From NCBI RefSeq assembly GCF_029873635.1, contig NC_080423.1, positions 92,363,191 through 92,427,190 of the forward strand: a stretch of 64,000 nt of DNA, written 5' to 3'. Below are positions 24,520 through 36,722 of the stretch, piece by piece. The translations under genes were made by a program, and so were the position numbers. Position 1 is the first letter of the stretch, and each line of letters starts with the position of its first letter. Origin of the DNA: Malania oleifera. Lineage: Eukaryota > Streptophyta > Magnoliopsida > Santalales > Ximeniaceae. A model generated the notes under the pieces. That model saw only the letters and a program-made list of their open reading frames with translations. It did no database searches and was not told the DNA's origin.

Positions 24520-26738
24520 ATTATTACATCCTGAAGCTTCCAGCTTCAGGATTTCTTTTTCTTCTTCTTCTTCTTCTTTCTTTTCTTCTTCTTTTATTTC
24601 CTTTTTCCTGCAACAGCGCAGGTCTTCTCTCTCTCCTCACGTTCTCTCTCCCTCTCTCTTCGATTTCGTGATGGATTTTCGCCCAATCGAAAATCCGAAA
24701 ATACCACTAGACTCCATTCGTTGTTGCCGTCATTTCTACTGGAGCGGATCGGTGGTAGGAGCGGCGTAGGCATATTCCCTGGGGTAAGCCATTTCCCCAT
24801 TTTTCTTTAATTTCTTGCAAAATATAAGCCCAATTGACGAACGGACACCACCACGAGAATCTAGGGATGATTCTCTACAAGTCTAGTGGGACGGAATTCT
24901 CGTGGGGGTGTCGGGCCAAAACTCCAAATTTGGGGTGCGGCGATTATTAAGGGGCTTATTTTTAATTAATTAGCATTAATTTAGAAATGCTTAAATATTA
25001 AGCATCTGCGACTGAAATAGGATTTCTGAAATTTAGGGCTCGGGTAAGCGCCGCAAGTGTAATTTTGGGACCCGCAGGCAAAATTTGAAAAAATTAAGTA
25101 GGGATATTAAATAATAGTTTAAATATTAATTTGAGGTATATGGAGCCTAAGGAAGGCTAGATGAGTATTATTTTGGAGAAATAGATTAATAAATCTGGGG
25201 AAAAATGTAAATTGCAGGAATTAGATTTCGGGCGCCAAGGGCGTGAAATTTTGGGTCCTAAGGAATTTCTCAATAGTCAAGTAAGGGAATAAACTAAAGC
25301 AGTAATTTTCCATACAAATTATTATTGATTATGAGTAAATTTATTTTCAGAAAAACATATGTTATATTGTGTATTTCGAATGAAATGTACGATTGAGAAA
25401 ATACTGCTATGATGATTAAAATGTATATGTATGTATGAGATGTAAGAAATTCACGATTTTAGAATATGAAGTATGACTTTTAACAGCATATGTGTGACAT
25501 GAATATTATTTTATGTGAAATGTATTATGATGTGAAAGATTTTACGAACCAAGCATTTATGAAAATATGAGTTATGTTGTGATAAATGATGTATTTTCAG
25601 TATATATATACCTGAAACAATTTTGGCGCGAGGCCATATATTTATGTTATCGGCACGAGGCCGTATTTATGTTATTGGCGTGATGCCATGTATTTATGTT
25701 ATCGGCACGAGGCCGATTCTATGCTATCGGCACGAGGCCGTATTTATATTATTGGCGCGAGGCCATATTTACTATGATTTTGGCGCGAGGCCATATGTAT
25801 GATTTCGGCGCGAGGCCGTATCTATGTTTTCGGCACGTGGCCGTAATGATGTTACGTATGATCATGTATTATATGTTTTCACAACCAGGATTTTAGTTTA
25901 ATTCAGACCAGGAGCTCGGTACCGTAGCTATGAGTTCATTTTGGCACGAGGCCTTATTAGTGCTACCGTCCCACGAGGGGATGGGAGATGGATAGTCGAT
26001 GTGGCTTTCAGTAGAGTGTGGACGTCCACCTGGCAGTCCGGACCAGGGTGTGGCGGGCTCATCGTACTTACAGACATATTTGATTCGGCAGTGGTCGGCC
26101 AGCCATTGTGGGGTCTCGCCTTCGGGCTGCACAACCCGTCATGGGGGGTAATACATGACACCAGCTAGCTATTCATCCTGTGTTTATTTTCAGTACTACA
26201 GTTATAACAAATGATTTTATGTATGATATGAATTATTAACAGATGTGAAAATATATGTTTACCCAGTACGATATGATGATGTTTATGGAATTATGAAATG
26301 TACTATATACGTATAAATGCATTAAATATTCATGTTGCCACACAGCTGTATTTAGTTTATTTTCCCTTACTGAGAAGTGTCTCACCCCCAATATTATTAC
26401 ATTTTTCAGGAGTCCCTGAGAGACCGGCGGGTCAAGGCCGCCGTTGAGATTAGTGAGATTACCCCGTGAGGAGGGTAAAATTTTGTACTAGGGTTAGAAT
26501 TATTTTGTGTTTGACCCTAGAGATATTTTGATGTATATGAGGATGTATAGTAGTACAGTATCATAATGTTATAGAAAGCTCTGGTATTATGTTTTATGAT
26601 TGGATGTTTGAGATTTTTATGTTTACTACTGCTAGGTTTTCCGCTGTGTTTGACAGGTGTCCCCGCTACCCACGGGTTCGGGTTGACCATTTTATTTATT
26701 ATGTGATATTTTATGTTAAGAAATTGAGGGACGTTACA
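24307..26738 (+). mobile_element. Solo-LTR-like element nested in Copia (2)
   Basis: 2432 bp from TGTAAAAACCCC to GGGACGTTACA, with an exact ACAGT target duplication at 24302-24306 and 26739-26743. Order inside: AT-rich head, TCTTCTTC and TCTCTC tracts, CCCAATTGACGAACGGACAC, GGTAAGCGCCGCA, a minisatellite (25620-25850), GGTCGGCCAGCC, CTTACTGAGAAGTGTCTCACC and CCCACGGGTTCGGGTT. No coding region is seen. Confidence 0.85.
25620..25850. repeat. ~27-bp minisatellite in the nested LTR
   Basis: About eight units with the core CGGCACGAGGCCGTATTTATG. It sits in the same relative part of the element as the different array at 22925-23155. Confidence 0.9.
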
Positions 26739-28137
26739 ACAGTAGCCTGCTCAGTCTTCTTCTTGTTCTTTTCCTCTAAATCTTTTTTCCTCCTTAGATA
26801 GTCCTTCTTCATATGCCCTTTTTTCCCACAATAAAAACAACCACTCCTTCAGTTCCCATTTTTATCCCTGAACTTGGATCGAGATTTCCCTTGATTCCAA
26901 TTACCCTTGCTAGAACTCCTGCCCCGCTGTTGGCTAGACTCACCCTTAGCCACCAACCCTTCTCCATGTCCTAGATAATCTGGTTTGTGAAAATTCTCAC
27001 TCTCCAAAATGGTAGTAGTCACCTTATTAACTGTAAGAGTCTCCTTACCTAGCAGTAGTGTGATTTTCAAAGTATCAAGTGAAATGAGAAGCGAATACAA
27101 CAAAATTAGAGCTTTATCTTCCTCCTCAATTTTTACCTCAATACTCAACTTTTGCGTGATTATTTTATTGAAATAATTAAGGTGGTCTTTGACTTTTGTG
27201 CCCTTAGTCATCCTCAATTGATGCATTTGTTTCTTCAAATACAGTCTATTAATTAAGGACTTGGACATATAAATATTCTCCAATTTGTTTCCAAAGCTTA
27301 GCTGGTGATGTTTCATTCAACACACTGTATTTAATTTCTGGAGCTAAACTTAAGCGAATGGTACTTACGCCTTTCATTTATAGCTCCTCCCACTGATCAT
27401 CTGACATGGTCTCTGCCTTCTTGTCTTTCCTATACAGTGCCTTAATTAGTCCTTGTTGGACCAACACATCCTTCACATTGCTCTGCCACAAACTAAAATT
27501 ATTTTTTCCATTAAAGGGCTCCACATCGAACTTGGTCGTCGAAGTACTCGACATTAAAATTTTTTTTTCTTTCTCTTTTTTTTTTCTCTCATCTGACGTT
27601 AGCACTTGTCAGGATGATGTCAACGTGACGTCAACGCTCCATGGGGAGGATCCGCACCTCAACCCGACCCGTTCCGCTCGACTCGGATCCCTGATCCACT
27701 GCATGTGCGACCCGCACGTGTTTTAGCAGACCTGGATGCTGACTTGCGCCTTGACTCCGAGGGTTCCGCTTGGATCCAACTCGCAACCCAGCCTCTTGAC
27801 CCGCGTGTCAGACCGTTGCGTTCCGTACTCGACCCAATTCTGAATCCGAGTCTGTCACCCAATTTTGGCACTATTCATCATGTTCTTCATCCGCGAAAAA
27901 AAATTTTTCTTTCTGAATTTTTTTTTCACACCTTCAATTGGAAAATGATCCTCCTTCAATTGAAAAAATTGCAAAATAATTTTTCGGCACCTGATTTGAA
28001 TCCGCATACCTCAATTCGATTTAAATGAACTGCTCTGATCTTGAGCACTCCCGCAGAAAAACTATCCAAAAAATTTCTTTCAATCTGATTTGATCTATGA
28101 GATCTGCATTCAATCGAAACCGTGCTTTGATACCACT

Positions 28138-28560
28138 TGTTGACGCGCAACAATTTTAATCTTCCAATCAACAAAATAAATAGTACAAAGAACATTCACA
28201 GAAAAAATGTAGACGAGAGATTTTACGTGGTTCAGTAAGATTGCCTACGTCCACAGAGTGTGCACCTGGAGAAAAATTCACTATGAAACGATGGCAGTAC
28301 AAGATCTGATCAGACTCTCCCTGATCCCAGATCCCCTGTACACTCCTTTACCTATCAAACTAGTGAAGAAAAATCGTACTAGGGAGAAAGCCCCCTCTAG
28401 TTGTCCTTACACAAAATGACAAACAATACACTCTTTTTTCCATGACTTACGAACATATATATAACACCACACAACCATTGAATTTAGAGACGATCTAATG
28501 GCTGTGATAAAAGCTACAATAAATAAATAAATAAATAAATAACTAAATATTTTTTTAACA
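28138..28560 (-). repeat. 5' LTR of the minus-strand Copia fossil
   Basis: On the plus strand it runs from TGTTGACGCG to TTTAACA, so the minus-strand LTR begins TGTT and ends CAACA. It contains the GATTTTACGTGGTT block common in Copia LTRs and a TATA-like run near 28455. Confidence 0.75.
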
Positions 28561-29210
28561 AGTACATCCCAAGAATAATGAAAATGTTGGTTCAAAATTG
28601 ACTAAACTTCTCTTAGTTAATATTATGTATCTATGTATCTATGTGTGTGTGTAGTAGAGATCCGGGCAAATCTTTTTTGCTCTTATATTATCAATGTTTC
28701 TTCTTAGAGAGATGGCAAAGCAGCAAAGGAGGTAGGTTAAAGGACAGATTATAGGAGGGATAGACGGTGAAAGAGGGAAAAGAAATTAAAATAAATTTAT
28801 GCTATGTTTAGGAGATGAATTTTGAACTTTTCATTTGAATTTAGGTAAATTTGGACAAATTTTAATACAATTTTATATTATATCTTATCCAAATTCAAAG
28901 ACTTTACAAACATGGGATTAGAGTTTGATTTTTAAATCATTTTTTTTAAGAAATAATATCTTTTATGTGCATTATTAATTTTGATATGGGGACAATACAA
29001 TTAATAAAATTATTTTCAAATTAATATTTAGGAAAAAAATCTTGAGAAAGAATGAACATGGAGAGTTTGTGTTTTTAGGAAATAACTTTTATTAAATTAT
29101 TTTGGAGTTAAATATTTTAAGGAAAATATTATTTTTTAAAAGAGCTTGATCATTTTTTAAAACTAGCTCTATGAGTAATATATTAAATATGTCCGAGAAA
29201 CATGCCGACA
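28561..29210. other. AT-rich spacer, nothing assigned
   Basis: It contains a short (TATC/TATG) run near 28625 and otherwise no recognisable feature. Confidence 0.45.
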
Positions 29211-29800
29211 TGTAACGGTCTTGGGTCTAACTCTGATGAGATATTATCCGCTTTGGCCCACTGGCTTCACGGATTTGTCCTATAAAAGACATCTCACTTA
29301 GTTGGAGCCCAAACCCTCCTTATAAGTTCAAGATCTTCCTAATGCATATACAATGTGGGACTATGACAGGCTCTCTCATTCAATCTCTGGCGTCCTCGTC
29401 AGCATGATTTCCCTAGTATACATTTGATGTAAGTTTGTGACAGGCTCTCTTGTCCAATTTCTGACATCCTTGTCAGCGTGATTGCCTAAGTACACATCCG
29501 ATGTGAGATCGCGACAAAGCCTTTCGTTCGATCTCTAACATCCCCATCAAAGTGATTTATACCTTTGTGTAAGATCCACTCATATGATAGTACCCTGAGG
29601 GCATATCAACTCACATGATAGTATCCCCAAGGAGGCTTTGATACCAAATGTAACGGTCCTGGACCCAATTCCGGTTAAGTATTGTCCGCTTTGACCCATT
29701 GACCTCATGAGTTTGTCCTATAAAATGTGTCTCACTTAATTAGAGTTGAAACCATTCTTACAAACCTAATATCATACACAACCAAAGTGGGACCGTGACA
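29211..29800 (-). mobile_element. TRIM retrotransposon, minus strand
   Basis: A miniature LTR element of 590 bp. LTR-like blocks 29211-29368 and 29649-29800 both start TGTAACGGTC and end GTGACA or ATGACA. Next to the right LTR on the minus strand is a Met-tRNA-type primer site (TGGTATCAAAGC, about 29646-29635). The interior carries about three tandem units of ~90 bp. Flanks CGACA and CCACA match at four of five bases. It has no coding capacity, as expected for TRIMs. Confidence 0.8.
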
Positions 29801-30699
29801 CCACACAATGAGTAAATTAATATACAATATATCTATCCCTATTTTTTTTTTTCTAAGAATGTGATGAATACAAACACATCTTATATTATTTTTTTTTACT
29901 TTACTTTAAACCTATTCAATTTTATTGTTTACAACTTTTGAAGGAACTATAAAGAGAATAAAAAAATTTATCCTTGCTTCTAACTTACAAATGAAGGTAG
30001 CTTGGAATATCATTTACGACTTTCCTAAATTTGTGAAGGTTTAGAAATTACAAAAGCAAGCCACCCCTTTATAAGGATAAGAATTCCTTGGATAGTCTCT
30101 AATCTCATCATTATCTATTTTAACCATTAGTAGTTATCTTTAAAATAAGTCAATCCTCAACCCTTATCCCTTCAAAACTCTACTCATCTATATTACAACT
30201 AATCTCATCTTTTTCTTTGAATAACCTTTTCAATTAACAATTTAAATATTACACCCTATCCTATAATTTTTAAGATGCTATTATTCTTTCGATCTCGATT
30301 AATTAACTATTTGACAATAATATCTTGTTTGATAAGAGAAAATTAATTGGGCATAATGTAAACAAACCTTTTAAGTTCAAAAATTTCCTAATTCACAATC
30401 AATGTGAAACCGTGAATCATTGTTTAAGCAATATTTCTATTTAATCTTAAACATTGAGCAATCGATTCCCTCTTCCATCTACTTCAACCACACATAAATA
30501 ACAAATTTTATATGAGTGGAGACTGCCTTCACTTCCATCAAAGAATATAAATACGAATAAAATTGTAATTTCTGAGTAACCCATAACTAAATAGTCTAAA
30601 TTAGTCATATTTTCATAGCCATTACATTAAATATATATATATATATATATAATATTATCTAATTTTTAAATTTTATATTTCGTATGGACCCGGGAGATC
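29801..30699. other. Intergenic DNA and S6K upstream region
   Basis: AT-rich, with a TA run at about 30630-30650 just upstream of the probable S6K transcription start. No exon is recognised. Confidence 0.45.
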
Positions 30700-30995
30700 A
30701 ATAATTTCGGTACGAAGCATATGCCGTGATTCGTTGCGTGGCTTCTCCGAGTTGGGACGAGGCGCCAGCCCAAATTGAAAATCCTAATCGGAAACTCAAA
30801 TAGCAAGAAGAGGACTCCTTCGACCGCTACGATCGTGCCACGTGTTACGCGTAGTAAGGAGCATCAGCTTCGTGCGCATGAAATTCGCTCACCCGCCGGG
30901 TATATATTCGGAAGTGGCGACCCGAAACGTTCGTCAGAGGAATCGTTAGAAGGCTTTCTGAGTCCTCCGCCCGGCGTACCCCCCAAACTCCCCAG
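30700..30995 (+). other. Probable 5' non-coding exon of the S6 kinase gene
   Basis: A GC-richer block ends in CCCCAG followed by GTACCT, a good splice donor at 30995/30996, and is followed by a T-rich intron-like sequence. Its start is approximate. A G-box-like CCACGTGT lies at about 30838. The match to an acceptor at 33546/33547 is inference from splice signals. Confidence 0.45.
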
Positions 30996-32082
30996 GTACC
31001 TTTCCGATTCTCCTTCCTTCATCATTTTTAAGATTTTAGCTTCTTGTTTGATCGTTTGATTGCTTGTTTGTTTGAAGAGATCTGAGTCTATGTTAGGAAT
31101 CAATTGTTTTTGGTTTTGGTTTTTGTTTTGGTTTTGGTTTTGGTTTTGATTTCTTATTGATCGAAGCTTTGTCACTGTATGTGTACGCGACGCTGTTGGA
31201 TCTGGTTAGGGTTTTTGTTTTTGTTTTTTCAAAATATTTTTTGGACGCTTGATTATTTATCGAACAATTAAGTTGCTCATTCGGACTTGTATTTGTATAT
31301 ATGCTTGCTTGTTTAGCCTGGAAAAAGTATCTTGGGAATTTTTTCATGGATTGGAAACGTTGACTCGGAACTATGAGATTTGTTTCAATGCATAACCAAG
31401 AAATTTTCCTTCTCCTGACAAGAACTTATTTTTATTTTGTTCTCTATATGTGATGAGTGTTTTATAAGATTTGCGTAATTTGTTTATTTATTGTGGACCT
31501 TTCCTGTGGGGACCCAGGAAAAAATATGCTTTAGGATTTTCCCTTTCTTTGTAGAAAATCACTGAAAGAATTTTGGATGAAAAATATTTTTGGAGTCTTT
31601 CCTTTTATGCAAAAATATGGTTTGCAAAATTAAATCATCTTTTGTTATCACTGTTAAAAATGTGAAAGTAAAACCAAGAAAGTAAGGGAAATAAAAACTT
31701 AAAAAAATTGAAATTGACAACCTGTTTGGTTTGATTCCAAAAATAGAAAAAAGTTAAAAATCTAATCAAACGTGTGTTTATTTTGGTAAAATAAAAATAA
31801 AAATATATAATTAGAATAATGGAAAATGCTAGAGTGCAAGTTAAAGTATATTATAATGAAAATAAGAATTACTCTAATTATTCTGATAATAATTATATAC
31901 TTGACGTACTATAACAATCCTATTATATATGAAGGTTGAAAAACGGTGAAATTATTTTTCGATGATTTTTCTTATTTTTAGAAATTTTATTGATGTTCTT
32001 ATTTGAATTTTATTTTAAAGTGTCATGGAAATTTATTCACAATTGTTTAATTCAAATATGAATTCATGATATTAAAAGTGTA

Positions 32083-32460
32083 TTAATGGGTTGCTGCAAC
32101 AAGTGAAAACCAAACTCTCTTTGCATAACAGCTTAATATAGACAACAGAATGGAAAACTTGCAAAGTAGATAAATGCGTTGTCCTCGCCTGCTTCTTTGC
32201 TGTCCCTGAACAAGCACATCAAAAGAAAACAAAAATAATAACAAACATTTCATAAGGTCTCTTAAATCTACCAAAGTATTTTTGAAAATAAATGGTTGTT
32301 CATTACCTCTACGTTGTGGAGGCCAAGTGATAAAAATCCTAGCAAAGGGCTGCCACTTCCAGCCATCATACCTAAAATGGTAGGAATTCCTGTTGATTTT
32401 ATGAAATATTTTCCTGAAATTTGTGAGCCAAGTGATAAGAACACTAATCATCATCACCAA
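32083..32460 (-). pseudogene. Exon-like block of an unknown gene, antisense in the S6K leader intron
   Basis: On the minus strand, a stretch encoding MMAGSGSPLLGFLSLGLHN is followed by GTAATG, a plausible donor. Further down, TTGTTCAG precedes a stretch that can read EAGEDNAFIYFASF. These look like two short exons around an intron, but I could not find one consistent phase or identify a family. It may be a gene fragment or chance. Confidence 0.2.
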
Positions 32461-33546
32461 CCTACATAATCGTAGATGATAGAAATATTTACTGATTGAT
32501 CAAAGTCAGTTTTTATTATGTGCAAGGAATTACAAGAGAGAGAATATTTTTAACTCCAATACTGTAAAGACATGGGTTTTTAAAGAATATTAGGGTGCAA
32601 ATAAGTTATAGATTGGAAGATCAGTGAACCTAAGAGCTCATTAAGCATCCCAACTTTGCTTGCATTCTTCCTACTGTAAAATTTATATCATCTCAATGCA
32701 GTGCAGAAAATGGCAGATCAAATCAAGTTGAAAATTAAACCAAACATCAAGTTTCATTCTGAATTCTATTCCACTCAAATTAAATTTAGAATCAAATCCA
32801 AGCATAATATTTATTTCAAACCATAGGTGTAAATCACCCAATTCCTTGAATTTAAACAAGCATTTAGATAACAAAGTTCCTGGCCCCAAGTTGTTTAAAA
32901 TAGACCAATAAATAGAATTTTGCTTCTTTCACGAAGTGTTCCAGTTTGAACCATGATTTGCCTCAACCTATTTGGAAAGCTTACACTGAGTAAATTCTGA
33001 AAATTCTCAGTTCATTTCAAAATAGCTGAAATAAGGCTCAAATTGTTTACCTATTCCATGTTGAATAGGGGATCAAACATGCAATGTTTCATAGTTCCTG
33101 TAAAAGAAGTATCACCAATTTATTGCAATAAAACATATACTTGGTTTGCAAATGCAAGAGGTGTGTGTGTGTGTGTGTTTAGGGGGGGTGCGGGGGAGGG
33201 AGCAACCTCCTCCCCATCTATTTTTAATCTATGATATCTGTAAGGAATTTCCTAGGATTGTCTAGAATATGAACAGACATCATGCCTTTCCAGTAACAAG
33301 TAAATGATAGATATTCATGATTGAGGAAGTTAACCAAAAATACGGAAGATTATAATGCTTGGACATAGTACATCTGAACAAGGTAACTTAGACCTATATA
33401 AGCTTCATGAAAAGGAAATTAAATGAAAATTGTATAATTCAGACCATTGCTACCTCTCCATTCAAACCCTAATACTCTTGTTGTTAACTTATTTGGCTTT
33501 GTATTGCTAACTTGTTCCTTTATTCCATATTTGCCATGAACTACAG

Positions 33547-33815
33547 GTTTGACGACTTAATCTTCATGAATTCAAGAACTACTGAAGCATCCATCGTTTC
33601 CTGTAAATCGGGAAACAAGAACAACTTCTTCTTCTGGATTTTGTTTTGCTTATTGCCAAAGTTCTTTGGGAACCCGATTGCATACGTGAACTTCTTGCTG
33701 ATTAAGGCTATTGCTAGGAAATCTTCAGGAGGCCACTTCTCTGAATATTGTGAGGTTCATCCATAGTGATTAATTTGGTCATCTGCTGTACACATCCCTC
33801 TCTACTTTCTGCAAC
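33547..33815 (+). promoter_or_regulatory. S6 kinase 5' leader with a single upstream ORF
   Basis: The acceptor GAACTACAG ends at 33546. The only ATG in the leader after it is at 33566, which opens the 66-codon upstream ORF. The main ATG (33816) has A at -3 and G at +4, a better context than the upstream one. Confidence 0.5.
33566..33766 (+). CDS. Upstream ORF in the S6 kinase leader
   Basis: 66 codons, starting MNSRTTEASIVSCKSGNKNN, with a strongly hydrophobic aromatic middle (FFFWILFCLLPKFFGNPIAY) and a polar end (SSGGHFSEYCEVHP). The stop is 49 nt before the kinase start codon, in a different frame. Its length and clear amino acid structure make it a candidate translational control element. 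Ribosomes would have to leak past it or reinitiate. I do not know it as a described conserved-peptide uORF. No signal for a secreted or enzymatic role is seen. Confidence 0.4.
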   Translation: MNSRTTEASIVSCKSGNKNNFFFWILFCLLPKFFGNPIAYVNFLLIKAIARKSSGGHFSEYCEVHP

Positions 33816-35021
33816 ATGGTTTCTTCTCAGCTAACTGGCTTGGCAAAGACTCATCTAGGCAAACCATTCCAGAGACAGTTACTTTTTCCTCTGAACCCCC
33901 CTGAAGTTGTCCCCTCAGATCATGATGATTTTGATTTTTCTGATGTATTTGGCCCAGTTCAGGCTTCGGTAGAAGCAAAATTTGGGGATTCGGTGAACTC
34001 GTTGTCTGTACCTGAAGAGACTAAGCTTATTTATGATGATCCAGTTGCAATTTACAGCCAAACACATTCTTTGGTTGGCCCTTTTACTTGTGTTAATCAA
34101 TCATTGGACCTCAGCAACCTTACTATACATGAGATGGATGATTCAGTGGAACTGGCCAAGTGTCTCAATGGAGAGAGCATTGAAAAACTTCAGGGAACTT
34201 CGGCGGAGGATGGTGTTGTTGAGGAACATCTTGACAATGTTGATAATACTTTCATGAAGGTCCAAAGTGTAGGTCTTGAAGATTTTGAGGTTATGAAGGT
34301 TGTTGGGAAGGGTGCTTTTGGAAAAGTGTTTCAGGTGAGGAAGAGGGGTTCATTGGAAATATATGCAATGAAGGTCATTCGGAAGGATAAGATTGTGGAG
34401 AAAAATCATGCTGAATACATGAAAGCAGAGAGGGATATTTTAACAAAAATAGATCACCCGTTCATTGTCCAGCTCAGATATTCATTCCAAGTAATTACTT
34501 CCCCATTCTGAAATAATTTTTTTGAACTTCATATATATTACACATGCATGCATACTCTTCTCTTTTTCTTTTATTGTTTGTTGAAGCTTCTAATTGAACT
34601 TTGGAACTTACAAGCATATACAGGAAATCTAGTCTTGCATATAGTCTACATGGAAGAGTTGAAAATAAATTGATGGATTTTCTTACTATATGATGTGTGT
34701 TCTTAAGCTTGAGTGGTTCCTGAAATGCAGACCAAATATAGGTTATACCTTGTGCTGGATTTCATAAATGGGGGTCACCTATTTTTTCAGCTCTATCACC
34801 ATGGCCTTTTCAGGTATTCTTTAATCAGCACTTTTTTCATGTAATTTTGAATTTTCCCTCAATGCAGAGTCATCACATATATCCTTGTTTGCTTCAGAGA
34901 GGATCTGGCACGTATATATGCTGCTGAGATTGTTTCTGCTGTCTCTCATCTTCATGCAAATGGTGTAATGCATAGGGATCTTAAGCCTGAAAATATCCTG
35001 CTGGATGCAGATGGCCATGTA

Positions 35022-35068
<47 letters not shown>

Positions 35069-36688
35069 CACACTTGCCTCTGTTCTGGTGTTATGTGGTG
35101 TATTTAGTTGACCTCATATACACATTCCTTCATGCAGGCTATGCTGACTGATTTTGGACTGGCAAAGCAATTTGATGAGAATACAAGGTCAAATTCCATG
35201 TGTGGTACAGTAGAATATATGTCACCTGAAATTGTTCTTGGAAAGGGCCACAATAAGGCCGCAGACTGGTGGAGTGTGGGCATCCTATTATTCGAGATGC
35301 TCACTGGGAAGGTAAGCATTTTTTAATGAATTATCTTCTGCAAGTGTGCCATGTGGTGGTTAGATAATCTTTATTGGGGCAGTACTCATACGCATATTTA
35401 ATGTTTTTTGCTAGTTTTTTTTTTGATAATTTCCTTTTCTTTGAAAAGTTTTGGTATGTTTTCTTGATGCTTGACTTTATCCACGCAATTATTCCCTTAT
35501 AATTATCTCAACTTTTTTTCTTGAATAATTCTTTGTTTAATTGAGGAAAAAATTGATGCTAGGCTCACTGGAACCAACTTATTCAGGTTCCAGATGTGTC
35601 GCACAATGTCAAACTTTTATTAGCATCTATTTGACAATGAATTTCTGAATAGTTGGAAATCAATTGACAGTTTTTTAAATATACATTTAGTGATTATATT
35701 AAATTAGATGAAGTATCTTAGAATTATTCCAGATTATGTTTTAACATCCATTTGTGACCTTTGAGGTCCTGAAAGCAAATTTAATTTGTTTGGAAGTTCC
35801 TACACATCAAGTCAACATTTGTGGTGCCTTACTACTTTTTTGTTTTCCTTCTGCAGCCTCCCTTCATTGGTGGGAACCGGGAAAAGATGCAGCAGAAGAT
35901 AATTAAAGATAAGATTAAGTTACCATCATTTTTGTCGAGTGAAGCGCATTCTCTTTTGAAAGGGGTAATCCACATGCCCTTAAATTTATTTGTCATTCTT
36001 AAAGCTGTGAGCTGCTTATGTCATTTTGTGTGTGAACGTTTATTTTGACTCTGTATTTCTGTATTTAAATTTGCTGCCTTAGATGTGCCGGCATCTGTCC
36101 TTAGGATGCCTGGTCATCTGCTGGAGTGATTTACATGGATCTTGAAGGATTGATGAGTGAGTTTAGATATCTAAATGACGAGGTTATTGGGATTGAAATT
36201 ATACACCTGCACCTGCACCTCCTCACACATCCCACTGATGCCAGCCCACGAAAGAGCATCTATGTTACAGTTATAGGCAAGTGTTTTTTTCAGTGTTTTG
36301 AAAGGCGTTTTTGAGGCGCGCCTTAAGGCGTGTCTCGGTGCATTTTAGGACACATACGCCTCAAGGCATATGTGTAAAGGCGTAAATCCAATAAAGCGTA
36401 CGTCTCAGCCAAAAAACCACGCTTTTTAACGCCTCATATGCAAGGCATATGCCTTTCGGTCCAGAACCCAAAACATACTGAAACCCTATCCTCCCTCTCT
36501 CTCCCGCGAAGCTTCTTCTCCTCTGCTCTGTCGCCAAAGCCTGACGAAGCCTTCGCTCTCTCTTCGAAGCCTGGACGAAGCCTCTGCTCTCTCTCAAAGC
36601 CTCTGCTCTGTCTTTGGACGACTCGATGAAGCTCGGCGAAGCCTCTGCTCTCTCTTTCGAAGCCTGGACGAGGCGTGACGAAGCCTTT

Positions 36689-36722
<34 letters not shown>

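Larger units (their letters stand above)
19935..28560 (-). mobile_element. Minus-strand Ty1/Copia fossil with two nested insertions
   Basis: The right end has a Copia-type LTR (28138-28560) followed, on the minus strand, by a Met-tRNA-type primer-binding site (TGGTATCAAAGCA, 28135-28123). Leftward come gag remnants (about 27605-26849, then a Cys-His knuckle piece to about 26745), a protease piece (about 24303-24137), a pre-integrase piece (22113-21671), integrase (21436-20936), the integrase-RT spacer and a reverse transcriptase piece (20354-19947). Two LTR-like elements are inserted in it (22114-24136 and 24307-26738). The fossil is broken in several places and no second LTR was found, so it cannot be dated by LTR comparison. 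Confidence 0.9.

Noticed and set aside
22925-25850. Direct repeats with spacers that superficially resemble CRISPR arrays
   Set aside because: The spacers are themselves near-identical, the context is plant LTR DNA and no cas-like gene is present. They are ordinary minisatellites.
27406-28028. Plus- and minus-strand ORFs of 70-107 codons
   Set aside because: They lie over the leader and gag start of the Copia fossil and have no independent support.
30775-31059. A 94-codon ORF over the first S6K leader exon
   Set aside because: It crosses the splice donor at 30995/30996 and lacks an ATG start; better explained as untranslated exon plus intron.
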